From positions 1 through 64,000 of the forward strand of contig JBGTHQ010000002.1 in assembly GCA_041746135.1 (NCBI GenBank): a stretch of 64,000 nt of DNA, given 5' to 3'. The notes under the pieces were generated by a model. The model worked only from the letters and a program-made list of their open reading frames with translations. It was not told where the DNA came from and made no database searches. The translations under genes were made by a program, and so were the position numbers. The DNA comes from Alg239-R122 sp041746135 (GTDB lineage Bacteria > Pseudomonadota > Alphaproteobacteria > Sphingomonadales > Sphingomonadaceae). This document shows, in pieces, positions 1 through 8,629 of the stretch. Position 1 is the stretch's first letter; each line of letters begins with the position of its first letter.

Positions 1-539
1 TCGTATTCCGTTGGAAAGCCGGGCGACTGCACGTCGATGTCGTACAGCTCGAAGATCGCTTTGCCCTGCAAGGGCTCCTGAGACAGAACGAGATCGACCG
101 CATTGACGAGGTGAAGCCGCACCAGCTCGGGCGACGGCGCGAAGAGATCCGCCTCGGCCGAGAAGGCCGGGTGCGCGCAAAGATGTCTATCTTCGCGCAG
201 GCGCTCCAGATGCGTTCGGGCGATCCGATTGACGACCTGGGTGTTGGCTGTGGCGTCTTCGAGGATGCCTCCCTCGAGTTGAAGCAGCTTGGGGATGTCG
301 CCTGTGACGGTCGCGTTGTCCCACGCCTGAAGGAACGCCGTCGCGGCCGCATCGCCCATAGCGCTGAGCTCGCGATACTTGGCGATCAGGTCGTAGACCA
401 AGGCGACCCAGGCTGAGGTGAGTGCGCCACGCAGCGCGCCGGCCTTGTAGGATTTCACCGCATCAAGAAAATAAACCTTCGACTGCGAATGCCGAATTCG
501 GGTGATGAGGATGTCGAGATCAACAAATCCAGTGTCCAC
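1..539 (-). CDS. HEPN-like protein, partial (C-terminus off the left edge)
   Basis: The reading frame is open from a GTG at 539 to the window edge, giving 179 residues. A GGAGGGG ribosome site lies 8 bases before the GTG, which decides the start. The protein looks all-helical and carries RHLCAH at residues 118-123, which fits the Rx4H signature of HEPN ribonucleases. I recognise no closer family. It starts 3 bases after the stop of the PD-(D/E)xK-like gene and is the fourth gene of the hipBA operon. A toxin-like RNase or RNA-binding role is inferred from the motif and company only. The missing C-terminus limits the call. Confidence 0.6.
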   Translation of the reverse strand, partial: MDTGFVDLDILITRIRHSQSKVYFLDAVKSYKAGALRGALTSAWVALVYDLIAKYRELSAMGDAAATAFLQAWDNATVTGDIPKLLQLEGGILEDATANTQVVNRIARTHLERLREDRHLCAHPAFSAEADLFAPSPELVRLHLVNAVDLVLSQEPLQGKAIFELYDIDVQSPGFPTEY

Positions 540-542
540 GGT

Positions 543-1667
543 TCAAACCCCTCCGATTATGTGTCGTTCCGCGCCGAGCGGGATGATCCAGCCGCCGGCG
601 CGATCCGGTCGGGCGACCTCATCGGGGCTCACCTTTTGGGCCAGGCGACCGCGAATGGTCTGCGCTTCGCCGTCGATGGCCGCACGGATCAGATCCCGGT
701 CCACGCCGACGAAAACTGGACGAAGGTTGAGCCGGGCCAGGGCGTCCTGATCGACGGTGCTGGCAATCGCGTCGGTAATCGGACCAGCCCGCGTGACGAT
801 CCCGCCCACCAGGCCGCCGATATCGTGGGTCTTTGCCATTTGGCCTATCGCCGCACCATTGAGGATGGCGCGTGCGCGCGCTGAGGTGTCCGCGAGCGGT
901 CGCGGAAAGGTCTGGCGTGTGAGCGTGCGCAGCGCCTGTGCGAGTTCGGCATGGCCAAGGGGCTCGATCAGGTTGGCGACATGCAGGCGGAGCAGCCCGA
1001 TGAACGGGGCGTCCTTGTCTTGCGGATCAATGGGACCGCCCTCGTCGATGGGATCGCGAACCGACAGGTGAGCATCAGCGGGATTGGAATTGGCCACGCC
1101 CCATCGGGTGGCGACCGCGATCCGCTTTACGGTGACCTTTCGGCCTTTGACCGTCACGTCGATGCGCCCGGCTTGCGTCCAGGCGCGCGCGAGTGCTTTC
1201 GCCGGTCCGCCCGGGTCGTGACAGCCCTTGGCCTCCGCGATCGTGAGCGAGGTCAGATCGGATTTGCATGCGATCCAGTCAGGGAGGTCGCCTCGGGCGA
1301 GACGCTTTATCCTGGCCTGCTTGCGGCGATCGAGATCGATCACTTGGTTGCCGAGATGGACGAAAACGGAGAGGTCGAAATATCGCTCGAGATAAGCGCG
1401 GGCCACGAAGCGTCCGAACTGGCCCGACAGCGCGACCTTCACTTCGCGCGCGTGGCCAAGCGGCTGTCTGAAAATGAAGGATGTGCCTGCGCCGGTCGGT
1501 GCCAGCAGCGCATCCAGGATCGCCCAAGCGCCATAGGCTGCGCCAGGCGTCTGAAGCACCTCGCGAATGCCGGCGTCTTCGATCTGGGAGACCTCCAGCG
1601 CGATGGTCGCGCCCGGGGACGGGTCAAGTGATGGCGGCGTGAAACTGTAGATGAAGGTCCGGGTCAT
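543..1667 (-). CDS. Hypothetical protein with PD-(D/E)xK-like motif
   Basis: A 374-residue protein of no family I recognise. Residues 129-147 contain LPDW followed 15 residues later by IAEAKG, so D130, E145 and K147 match the PD-(D/E)xK nuclease signature. The preceding region (70-120) could form the start of that fold. The ATG overlaps the hipA stop as ATGA (1664-1667), so translation is probably coupled. The HEPN-like gene follows after 3 bases. The signature is short and could be coincidental. Context (HipA kinase upstream, HEPN-like downstream) supports a toxin or defence role, as inference. Confidence 0.6.
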   Translation of the reverse strand: MTRTFIYSFTPPSLDPSPGATIALEVSQIEDAGIREVLQTPGAAYGAWAILDALLAPTGAGTSFIFRQPLGHAREVKVALSGQFGRFVARAYLERYFDLSVFVHLGNQVIDLDRRKQARIKRLARGDLPDWIACKSDLTSLTIAEAKGCHDPGGPAKALARAWTQAGRIDVTVKGRKVTVKRIAVATRWGVANSNPADAHLSVRDPIDEGGPIDPQDKDAPFIGLLRLHVANLIEPLGHAELAQALRTLTRQTFPRPLADTSARARAILNGAAIGQMAKTHDIGGLVGGIVTRAGPITDAIASTVDQDALARLNLRPVFVGVDRDLIRAAIDGEAQTIRGRLAQKVSPDEVARPDRAGGWIIPLGAERHIIGGV

Positions 1668-2911
1668 AGCGCCAGCGCTCGCTTGAGATCATCATGCTCG
1701 AAGGCGCTGGCCATCCGGGTAATCTCGGCAGAGCGTGCGCCGACCGCCTTGGCAGTTTCACGCCACGTCGCGGTCACGGTCGCGACCTCTTTGATGATTG
1801 CGCGGGCCTGCAGTAGCGTGAGGCCGAAGAACTCCGAAGCCGCCTCAAGCAGGTCAAGCGAACAGGTGCCCTCGTCGAGGTCGATGTTCGTCGTTAGCAC
1901 GCGCGCCTTAAGGTCGGCGGGCACAGGATTGAGGTCATAGGCGGGAGAAAGAGACCATCCCGCCTTACCGAGCCAAAGGAAACCATGGTTGCGCAGGTGA
2001 TCGTCGACATTGGAAATCAGCACGTTGAAGACGACGCGCCGATAGAGGGCATGAGCATCGGTCTTCCCCTGCGCACCATGTTGCGTAAGAGCATCGACGA
2101 TCTCCGGGTAGCTGCCGCGCTCACCGTCCTTGGCGCCCATCATCGCCATTGCAGATAGGAAAGGAGTGCGGATCGGGCCGGCGCGGTCGAAGCGACGCGA
2201 CAGCATCACCGCCTTGCCGGCGACCTCAATCAACTCATGGTGAGGCGTAGTGATGCCTGCCTGGTCAGCTAGCCGCAGCGCGATCTCCTCCCATGTCTCC
2301 ATGCTGTAGTCATCGGCCTCCTTCGGAAACTTGGCGATGGAGAGGTGCCCATGCTGATCGATGACCGATGCTTTGGGCCGTGCGCCGCCGAGGGAGGAGC
2401 CGGGGGCGAAGATGAGTTGAAGGTCCTCGTCCGTTTCCTCGTCCCGGAGGATGCGCTCGGTGATCAGGAGCAGTCGCCCGAGTTCGATCAGCGCGGGGAC
2501 GCCGGCGCGGATCGGCGCCTGGAACGTGTCTTCGCCCGCCCAGCGGAATCGGAGCGCACCCAGGCGGGTCTCGTCGGCGACGCCGAGCAGATAATCACTT
2601 TCCGCAAGGGTGCGAACGGCGCGGCCTTCGCGTTTGGCAAGACGGCGCTCGGCCCGTTGCATAAGACGGCGCCCCCATGTGTCAGGCGCGGAATCTCCGA
2701 TGGAGCCGAAGGTTGGCAATCCGGCAGGAGGAGCGAAGGCGCCCCTGGTTAGGGCAAGGGCAGGTTCAAGCGAGAACCGGTCTGGATCGGCGAGCCACGC
2801 GCCATCATATTCGAAAAGGATAGTCTCCGTGCCTCGAACGCGATTGCTCCGCGCCAGGCCGATAGCGCGCGTGCGTCCCTCCAGGTCGATATGTACCTCG
2901 AAGTCACCCAT
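1664..2911 (-). CDS. hipA: HipA-family serine/threonine kinase toxin
   Basis: A 415-residue protein with the full HipA layout: an N-terminal beta-rich domain, a GSSLGGARPK loop (171-180, equivalent to the autophosphorylated loop of E. coli HipA), a lysine in SIAKF (about 194), the catalytic loop NVDDHLRN (301-308) and the metal-binding YDLNP (325-329). Kinase residues look intact. HipA kinases phosphorylate aminoacyl-tRNA synthetases (GltX for E. coli HipA) and cause growth arrest; the target here is unknown. The start at 2911 is chosen because it overlaps the antitoxin stop by 8 bases. A longer frame upstream is antisense-like and unlikely to be translated. Confidence 0.9.
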   Translation of the reverse strand: MGDFEVHIDLEGRTRAIGLARSNRVRGTETILFEYDGAWLADPDRFSLEPALALTRGAFAPPAGLPTFGSIGDSAPDTWGRRLMQRAERRLAKREGRAVRTLAESDYLLGVADETRLGALRFRWAGEDTFQAPIRAGVPALIELGRLLLITERILRDEETDEDLQLIFAPGSSLGGARPKASVIDQHGHLSIAKFPKEADDYSMETWEEIALRLADQAGITTPHHELIEVAGKAVMLSRRFDRAGPIRTPFLSAMAMMGAKDGERGSYPEIVDALTQHGAQGKTDAHALYRRVVFNVLISNVDDHLRNHGFLWLGKAGWSLSPAYDLNPVPADLKARVLTTNIDLDEGTCSLDLLEAASEFFGLTLLQARAIIKEVATVTATWRETAKAVGARSAEITRMASAFEHDDLKRALAL

Positions 2912-3239
2912 CGTGAGATGATCGGACTGTTCGCTTGAGATGGACGTGCTTGGGCAGTTCCGCGCTGGCCAGCGCTTGTCCAACCGGGTCGTTGCCGATG
3001 TCGGCGATCTGGCCCAGACCATCGAGCAGGCCGAGCGCCTGAAGGACGCCCGCATAAATGCCGATGCTGACGTTGGTATCCCCGGCTTCGATCTTTTGGA
3101 GGGTGGAGCGGGAGGTAAACGCTCGCTCTGCCACGACCGCCATTGGCAGCCGTCGACGCCGACGGGCATCGTAGATGTCGGCACCCAATTTGCGCAAGGC
3201 GCGTCGCACGGCGGCGGGAGGATTATGTGGGGTCGGCAT
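2904..3239 (-). CDS. hipB: HipB-like XRE antitoxin
   Basis: A 111-residue protein with a helix-turn-helix around residues 15-75. Motifs MAVVAERAFTSRSTLQKIEAG and VSIGIYAGVLQALGL are typical of XRE regulators. It precedes hipA and overlaps it by 8 bases, the usual HipB antitoxin position. The start at 3239 has an AAGG site 6 bases upstream; a start 27 bases earlier is possible but lacks a better site. It probably represses its own promoter and neutralises HipA, as known for HipB. The tail beyond residue 80 is longer than in E. coli HipB (88 residues in total). Confidence 0.85.
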   Translation of the reverse strand: MPTPHNPPAAVRRALRKLGADIYDARRRRRLPMAVVAERAFTSRSTLQKIEAGDTNVSIGIYAGVLQALGLLDGLGQIADIGNDPVGQALASAELPKHVHLKRTVRSSHDG

Positions 3240-3380
3240 TTGGCACCTTCGCACTACAGACTGCATGAATATGTAGCACGAAGCTTACAGTAATGCTAGT
3301 AGAATGATGTTGTACTACGGTTGAGTCTCGACGGTGGCTTTATACGACCGCACGTAGAGGGAACTTTAGCGCGCAACTCG

Positions 3381-3419
3381 CGCCCCCGCAGCTCAGGTTG
3401 CGGGGGCGCTTCTATTTTA
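3381..3419 (+). terminator. Hairpin terminator in the hipB-IS110 interval
   Basis: GCGCCCCCGCA and TGCGGGGGCGC form an 11-bp perfect GC-rich stem around a short loop, followed by TTCTATTTT on the plus strand. No plus-strand gene lies upstream within the non-coding interval, so it may end an unannotated small RNA or be a leftover of an earlier gene. Confidence 0.7.
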
Positions 3420-4067
3420 ATGTCCGTTTCGCGCTCCTGACGGAGCGGCTCTTTTGGGCTAACCCGCAGGCACTCAAATATTGAAGCAGACCCAGGCGGC
3501 GGTCTTTGGCGCAATTCAAGATTAGGCTTTACGGTCGGCGCATTGTCCTCTTTTGGGCAGAGGTTACGAAGCGCTGACTTCCGAGATTGGAGCGCCAAAC
3601 TGTCGTTCCAGCAGAAAATGAACAAAAAGTGCCTTACCGCACTACACCTCGACGGCAGACTGTCAGCAACGTCCAGAAAAGCTGCCCGGAATCCGAGCGT
3701 AAAGCGAGCGACGGCGCTAAAAATCTTAGAATTGCGCCATTCTCAAACAATGATGCCAGCCAGGTCGGCAGTTGGCTGGCGCATTTTTCCCAGCAATTCC
3801 AATAGACTACACCCCAACCGACGGCGCGTCTTTTATCTTGCCATCCAAAACGATTACGCCACTTTACGCCATAGCACGCAAAATCCTAAATACACCTGGC
3901 TTCCGGTTTTGGTGAACCGAGCATCCAGATTCTGCGCGTTCGACAGCTGGCTTCAGAGTGTGGTCAAAAAGATCTCAACAACAAATGGTCATTATCGATT
4001 TAGCATTTTAGCTCAATCTCGCCCTGAGACTCGGACGCCGTCCCCATTTCTAAGGCAGCGGACCTTG

Positions 4068-4095
4068 ATACCAAAGCGGCGCCGGGTCTTGGTAT
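4068..4095 (+). promoter_or_regulatory. Hairpin just upstream of the transposase start
   Basis: ATACCAA (4068-4074) and TTGGTAT (4089-4095) form a 7-bp perfect stem with a 14-base loop. It ends 2 bases before the AGGAGG site of the IS110 transposase. It could be the last stem of the element's non-coding RNA or could control transposase translation. Function is inferred from position only. Confidence 0.4.
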
Positions 4096-4106
4096 AGGAG
4101 GCCCAA

Positions 4107-5243
4107 TTGAACAAGCGACTATGGGTAGGGCTCGACCTAGGCGCACTCAGCTCTTCGATCTGCGTCATAAATTCCGTGGGCGAGGTCGTTCACGAGTCCG
4201 ATGTGGCAACTTCGGTCGAGGCGATTGACGCCACTCTCCGACCATTACGACGTGGGAATATCCAAACAATCGCGATGGAATCGGGATCGGGTAGCTTTCA
4301 CTTGCCCAGAGGATTACAAAGCTTAAAGTATTGCGTTGCGGTACTCGACACCCGGCAGGTCGCAACTTATCTTGGGATCGCACAAAACAAAACTGACAGA
4401 AATGATGCTCGCGGTATTGCCGAAATCGCGCGCAGTGGTCGAAGCGCTGTCTCAGAGGTATTCGTCAAAGCCGTTGAGTTTCAAAAGATCCGTTCGCTTT
4501 TAGCAACCCGGCAACAGATCGTTAGAATGCGGGTTGCAAGCGAAGCAGCTATCGCCGCCAACTTGAGGCTATACGGAGGTAAGACTCCGAGAATTTGGTC
4601 AAAGGCCAAGCTGCGCTCAACCGTGATGAAAGAAATTTTAGAAGTGCGGAAGCAGCAAAAGGTTGACCTGCTCGTGGAGCTTGAGCCGGTTATTTCGATT
4701 TGCGAGAGCCTGCGATCATATGCCGAACACCTTGATAAGGTCGTTGCGCAAACGGCAGCCGACATTGAAGTATGCCGACGCTTTATGGATATTCCTGGCG
4801 TTGGTCCAATAACGGCTCTCTCTTTCTATAGCGCGATCTGCGATCCAATTCGTTTTGAAAAATCTGTCGATGTCGGGCCCTATCTCGGAATGGTGCCAAG
4901 GGTTCGACAATCCGGAGAGACGGTTGCCCGCTACCGCATAAGTAAAATGGGGAACGCAATGACGCGCCAGCATTTAAACATGGCAGCGATGATCCTGCTT
5001 CGCCCGTCTACAAAAGAAACAAGGTTGAAAAGTTGGGGACTGCAAGTGCGCGAACGTCGGGGCTTAGGGCGCGCAAAAATCGCCGTAGCCCGCAAACTAT
5101 CTACTATCATGCTCGCAATGTGGAAGCGGGGCACCGTATTCGAGCCAAAGAAAGGTGGGGAGGATCATGTTGCCAAGTCTCTGCCGTTGTCGCAAAGTTT
5201 CCCCTCGGGGGAAGGCAGGCCCGAAAACCGGGTTCTATTTTAG
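4107..5243 (+). mobile_element. IS110-family transposase (DEDD recombinase)
   Basis: A 378-residue protein with both IS110 domains. The N-terminal RuvC-like DEDD domain shows WVGLDLG (about 6-12), MESGSG (about 52-57) and KTDRNDAR (about 95-102). The C-terminal Transposase_20 domain carries FMDIPGVGPITA and YLGMVPRVRQSGE. It looks complete. The start is TTG at 4107, fixed by AGGAGG 6 bases upstream. The gene ends 14 bases from the end of the nucleotidyltransferase-HEPN gene, so the element may have landed at that gene's 3' edge and altered its last residues. The long non-coding left side is typical of the IS110 group, whose recombinases are guided by a bridge RNA. Confidence 0.9.
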
Positions 5244-5256
5244 GGCGATGACCCTG

Positions 5257-6252
5257 TTATAAAGTACGGTCGGGCCTGTCAAAAATCCTTTGATCGCTAC
5301 TGAGGCGAGCGGGTGTGAGCTGCGGCCTGCCCAGAGGCTCGTTTTTTTCTAATGCGCTGATCCGCTCCGAACAAACAGAGTGTACGGCGCGGCCAAGCTC
5401 CTCAACACACGCTCCAAGCCAAGCCAGCTCTTCCTGTCTGATGCGATAATGCTTAGAATAACGCGCCTTCACGTATGCCTCTTTCAACTTCTCGAACCGC
5501 GCGCGATCCGGACGAAGTTCGCGCGGCCAGCAGTCAACCAAGCGCATATCAAGCCGCTCGGCCTGCGTTCTTAGAAAGCCGAGATTGTGAACATGCGGCG
5601 TGTAGAAAGTGCAGACCAGCAAAACGGTGTGATACAAGCGCTCGGCTGATTGATGAAGGTCGAACGCGGCCTTTTTGAGGTCGCCGTCATCTACGGCATG
5701 GCGATATCCCCTAAAGAAACTTTGGGCGCTCGGCAGCCACTCCTCAAAATACTCCGTGGCCATGGCCAGTGCCTGCTCGGGCGTCTTGGGCTTGGGAACG
5801 TGAAGCTGGCGGCCATCGGCTTCGTAAAGTGCGATGCCGTCCTTGGCGACATCCATGAAAAAGTAGCGGCCATGCGCGAGGCCGTCATTCACTTCGCCGA
5901 GCGTGTGGACGATGAAGTTGACCGGCGTCCGCAGTGTCTTGTCGATGGCCAGCTCGCGCATCAATCGGTTATCCAGTTTCAGCCAGTAATCGACCTTGTC
6001 GGTAAGGCGCTTGTCATTGACGATGATCAGGATATCGAAGTCCGAGCGGTAGCCCTTGGCGGTGTGCGGTTCATCGACCCAGCCGCCGCGTGCGTAGCTT
6101 CCATAGAGGATGATCTTCTCGATCTTCCCTTTTTTCTTCCACTCGTGCTGGGCAAGTGCCAGCGCGTCTTCGAACTCTTCGAAGATGATCGCCTTCACGC
6201 GGTCAATCTCGCGTTGCTTGGCTGCCGGAAGGTGATCGAGGTCGGTGCGCAT
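5257..6252 (-). CDS. Nucleotidyltransferase-HEPN fusion protein
   Basis: A 331-residue protein. Residues about 45-80 carry the nucleotidyltransferase signature GSYARG followed by SDFDILIIV, giving the G-S and D-x-D metal-binding residues. The C-terminal half (about 175-300) resembles HEPN proteins, with HQSAERLYHTVLLV and HVHNLGFL. Separate MNT and HEPN proteins form toxin-antitoxin pairs in which the transferase AMPylates the HEPN RNase; here both are in one chain. The usual Rx4-6H HEPN motif is not clear, so the HEPN part may be non-toxic. The start at 6252 is preferred over 6291. The last residues may be affected by the adjacent IS110 insertion. Confidence 0.8.
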   Translation of the reverse strand: MRTDLDHLPAAKQREIDRVKAIIFEEFEDALALAQHEWKKKGKIEKIILYGSYARGGWVDEPHTAKGYRSDFDILIIVNDKRLTDKVDYWLKLDNRLMRELAIDKTLRTPVNFIVHTLGEVNDGLAHGRYFFMDVAKDGIALYEADGRQLHVPKPKTPEQALAMATEYFEEWLPSAQSFFRGYRHAVDDGDLKKAAFDLHQSAERLYHTVLLVCTFYTPHVHNLGFLRTQAERLDMRLVDCWPRELRPDRARFEKLKEAYVKARYSKHYRIRQEELAWLGACVEELGRAVHSVCSERISALEKNEPLGRPQLTPARLSSDQRIFDRPDRTL

Positions 6253-6609
6253 GATGCTGTTCACTCTTAAAGTTTGATGCCGTGTTGGCAAGCAGCAACG
6301 CGCAGTGATGACGCGCCATCGACAAGCGCGTCATCACTGCGCTTGTCAAACGGGCGATATCGATCATGTCTATACCAACATATGGGGATGGCTTGGGGAG
6401 GGGCGTTCATTTTTGCTTTCTCCCTTCGACATAGTAGGCCCAGCCAGCCATCATCATGTGGTTCCGCGCGCAATCGAACCGCGTTGCAAAACCGCCATGC
6501 GCCGCTTTCTCTGCGCGGCACTTCGATGCGTCAAAAACATCCTTTTCTATTGGCGCAACACCGCCAAAACTGTTTGCGGGGGGTTCATCAACGCTCAACG
6601 AATGGAACC
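6253..6609. other. Divergent intergenic region with nested inverted repeats
   Basis: This 357-base gap lies between the divergent nucleotidyltransferase-HEPN and AlpA genes. It holds the inverted repeats described separately at 6300-6347. I see no gene in the rest; the open frames here have atypical composition and no ribosome sites. Confidence 0.6.
6300..6347. repeat. Two overlapping inverted repeats (alternative hairpins)
   Basis: GCGCAGTGATGACGCG (6300-6315) pairs perfectly with CGCGTCATCACTGCGC (6327-6342), a 16-bp stem with an 11-base loop. A second pair, GACAAGCGC (6321-6329) and GCGCTTGTC (6339-6347), uses part of the same right arm. The two hairpins exclude each other. The position suggests an operator, an RNA switch or an integrase/excisionase site. 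No T-run follows, so it is not a simple terminator. Confidence 0.6.
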
Positions 6610-6897
6610 ATGACTATGCCTGAACCAGATCGCATCATTCGCCTCAAGACCGTTCTCCACCGCTCCGGCCTGTCCCGCTCGACTGTATACCGGAAGATGG
6701 AGGAAGGAACGTTTCCGCCTCGAATTAAGCTGGGCATCAGCGGCGCCGGTTGGAAAGAGTCCGAACTCAACCGATGGATCGCTGATCCGCCCCGATACCG
6801 TGCCCCTCGCCTAGCAATGACCCCGATTTCGAGTAGGAATTCACTGACCATTTTCTCGGCTGCGATCATGCTGAATTGTTTAACGGCAAAACCGTAG
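6610..6897 (+). CDS. AlpA-family DNA-binding protein
   Basis: A 95-residue protein. Residues 8-60 match the AlpA/excisionase type of winged helix: RIIRLKTVLHRSGLSRSTVY, then EGTFPPRIKLG and GWKESELNRWI. AlpA-like proteins act as transcriptional activators or excision factors of P4-type islands, which fits the convergent integrase next door. The two genes overlap by 32 bases at their 3' ends. ATG codons at 6610 and 6616 are both possible. The tail after about residue 65 is not conserved-looking and may simply read through to the stop. Confidence 0.85.
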   Translation: MTMPEPDRIIRLKTVLHRSGLSRSTVYRKMEEGTFPPRIKLGISGAGWKESELNRWIADPPRYRAPRLAMTPISSRNSLTIFSAAIMLNCLTAKP

Positions 6898-8083
6898 CGC
6901 CGTCACGCAGCACGTCGAGATAGTCGCTCCACCATTGCATCATTTTAACTCGCTCTTCCCAATACTGCCCTCGGTTGTAGATGCCGCGAACGGCATTGCT
7001 TTCAGCATGGGCCAATGCCCGCTCAATGGCGTCCGGATTCCATTTTCCGGACTCGTTGAGCAAGGTCGATCCGGTGGTCCGCAGTCCGTGGGCCGTGACG
7101 TCATCATTGGTATAGCCCATGCGTCGGAACGCCTGGTTCATCGTGTTCTCGCTCATCGGTCGGCGGCTCGTGTGGAACGCCGGAAGGACGAAGCCTGTAG
7201 GCCCGCTGAACTGCTGTAATTCAATCAAATAGCTAATCACCTGCCGCGATAGCGGTACGACATGCGGACGGCGCATCTTCATCCGCTCTTCAGGAATTTT
7301 CCAAATCGCCGCCTCGAAGTCGAACTCGCGCCAATTCGCCATGCGCAGCTCCCCGGGGCGCGCCAAAACGTGCGGGGCGATCTGCAGGGCCAGGCGGGTG
7401 ATCGGTGCGCCTGAATAGGCGTCGATCGCGCGGAGCAACGTGCCAACGTCAACTGGGTCAATCAACGCCGCATGATGCTTGACCTTGGGTGCAATCAACG
7501 CGCCCTTGAGCAAAGCGGCAGGATCGGCTTCGGCGCGTGCAGTGGCGACCGCGTAACGGAATACACGACTGGCAAAGGAACGGCAGCGTTTCGCTGTTTC
7601 ATGCTTCCTGAGGCCCTCCAGTCGTTTGAGTACAGCAAGCACTTCAATGGGTTTGATGTCGCTGACAGGCAGGTCGGCAATGTCGGTGAATTGGGAAACC
7701 AACCAATGGGCCTTGTCAATGGTGACTTGGGCCTTGCCTTCCTTCCGGAGTTTTGTGTCGATGTATTCTTCGGCCACTTCCTTAAAAGTGTTGGCCGCGC
7801 TGATCTTGGCAACCAGCCTTGCACGCTTGCGCTCGGCGCTTGGATCGATTCCCTGCGCAAGCTGTTCGCGGAAGGTATCGCGCTTCTTCCGGGCCTGAGC
7901 GAGCGAAACGTCGGGATAGGCTCCGAGCGCGACGCGCTTTTCCTTGTTGAGGAAGCGATACTTGAATCGCCAAAGCTTTGCACCGTGAGGATAAATCTCA
8001 ATATAGAGGCCGCGCCCGTCCGATTTGCGGAAAGATTTGGCCGCAGGCTTGAGCGTGCGGATGGTTGCATCGTTCAAAGGCAT
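6866..8083 (-). CDS. P4-type tyrosine integrase of the tRNA-Leu island
   Basis: A 405-residue integrase. The N-terminal DUF4102 domain starts MPLNDATIRTLKPAAK and includes GLYIEIYPHG and LGAYPDVSLAQARK. The catalytic domain shows the arginine in ARPGELRMANW, HGLRTT (H-x-x-R), and a late LAHAESNAVRGIYNRG with the histidine and tyrosine. The start at 8083 has a GAAAGGG site. It lies 238 bases downstream of the tRNA-Leu 3' end on the same strand, the standard arrangement for islands inserted at a tRNA end, so it probably recombines at that tRNA. Confidence 0.95.
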   Translation of the reverse strand: MPLNDATIRTLKPAAKSFRKSDGRGLYIEIYPHGAKLWRFKYRFLNKEKRVALGAYPDVSLAQARKKRDTFREQLAQGIDPSAERKRARLVAKISAANTFKEVAEEYIDTKLRKEGKAQVTIDKAHWLVSQFTDIADLPVSDIKPIEVLAVLKRLEGLRKHETAKRCRSFASRVFRYAVATARAEADPAALLKGALIAPKVKHHAALIDPVDVGTLLRAIDAYSGAPITRLALQIAPHVLARPGELRMANWREFDFEAAIWKIPEERMKMRRPHVVPLSRQVISYLIELQQFSGPTGFVLPAFHTSRRPMSENTMNQAFRRMGYTNDDVTAHGLRTTGSTLLNESGKWNPDAIERALAHAESNAVRGIYNRGQYWEERVKMMQWWSDYLDVLRDGATVLPLNNSA

Positions 8084-8321
8084 AAGCACCCTTTCGTTTC
8101 CGAAGGCGCTTGCGATTCCCATTATAATCCAAATTGATCGGGCACGTTTGGGGGCAAGAAAAAACACTATGGGACAAAAGCTCAAATTTGCCCCCAACCT
8201 TGCCCCCAGAACGATGGGATTGGATGGTATCTCACGGAACGCCATGAGGCAGAATATAGGTAAAATATGGCAGATTTCAGACGTTCTGTCAAACAAAATG
8301 AAACTGGCTGAAATGCATCAA

Positions 8322-8408
8322 TGGTGCCCAGAAGAGGACTCGAACCTCCACATTCTTGCGAATACTAGCACCTGAAGCTAGCGCGTCTACCAATTCCGCC
8401 ATCTGGGC
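8322..8408 (-). tRNA. tRNA-Leu (CAG)
   Basis: An 87-base class II tRNA including an encoded CCA. Acceptor arms GCCCAGA and TCTGGGC pair fully. The anticodon stem-loop reads CTAGCTTCAGGTGCTAG with CAG in the loop. A long variable arm and the GGTTCGAGTCC T-arm are present. It serves as the attachment site of the island to its left. Confidence 0.97.
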
Positions 8409-8629
8409 GCATCCGCATTGCTGCGGTGCAGGCGGCGCGATTAGCGTTCATCGCGGCGCTTTGTCAACTATAATAGACCGATGGGCGCAGTTTTTGGTAG
8501 GGATGAACGATGGTACACGATATCGCCCTTGCAAGCATGAGATGGCCTGTGCAAGGGAAGTTGTGACACGGGGCCCAGTTTAGCCCGGTTTGGTCAGTCG
8601 TACACATGATAAACCCAAGGTGAAGCGCA

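Larger units (their letters stand above)
3240..4106. other. Long non-coding interval between hipB and the IS110 transposase
   Basis: No convincing gene in either direction; the open frames here lack ribosome sites and protein-like composition. It holds the hipB promoter region (about 3240-3300), one strong hairpin terminator near 3380, and probably the left end of the IS110 element. IS110-group elements are known to carry a non-coding RNA in a long left end, so the right half (about 3700-4100) is a candidate for that RNA. I could not locate the exact left boundary, because IS110 elements usually lack terminal inverted repeats. Confidence 0.6.

Noticed and set aside
3543..4097. 184-codon frame before the IS110 transposase
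   Set aside because: No ribosome site and no recognisable sequence; more likely the non-coding end of the element.
6274..6609. N-terminal extension of the AlpA frame
   Set aside because: It crosses the inverted repeats and is not AlpA-like; the AlpA domain starts at 6610.
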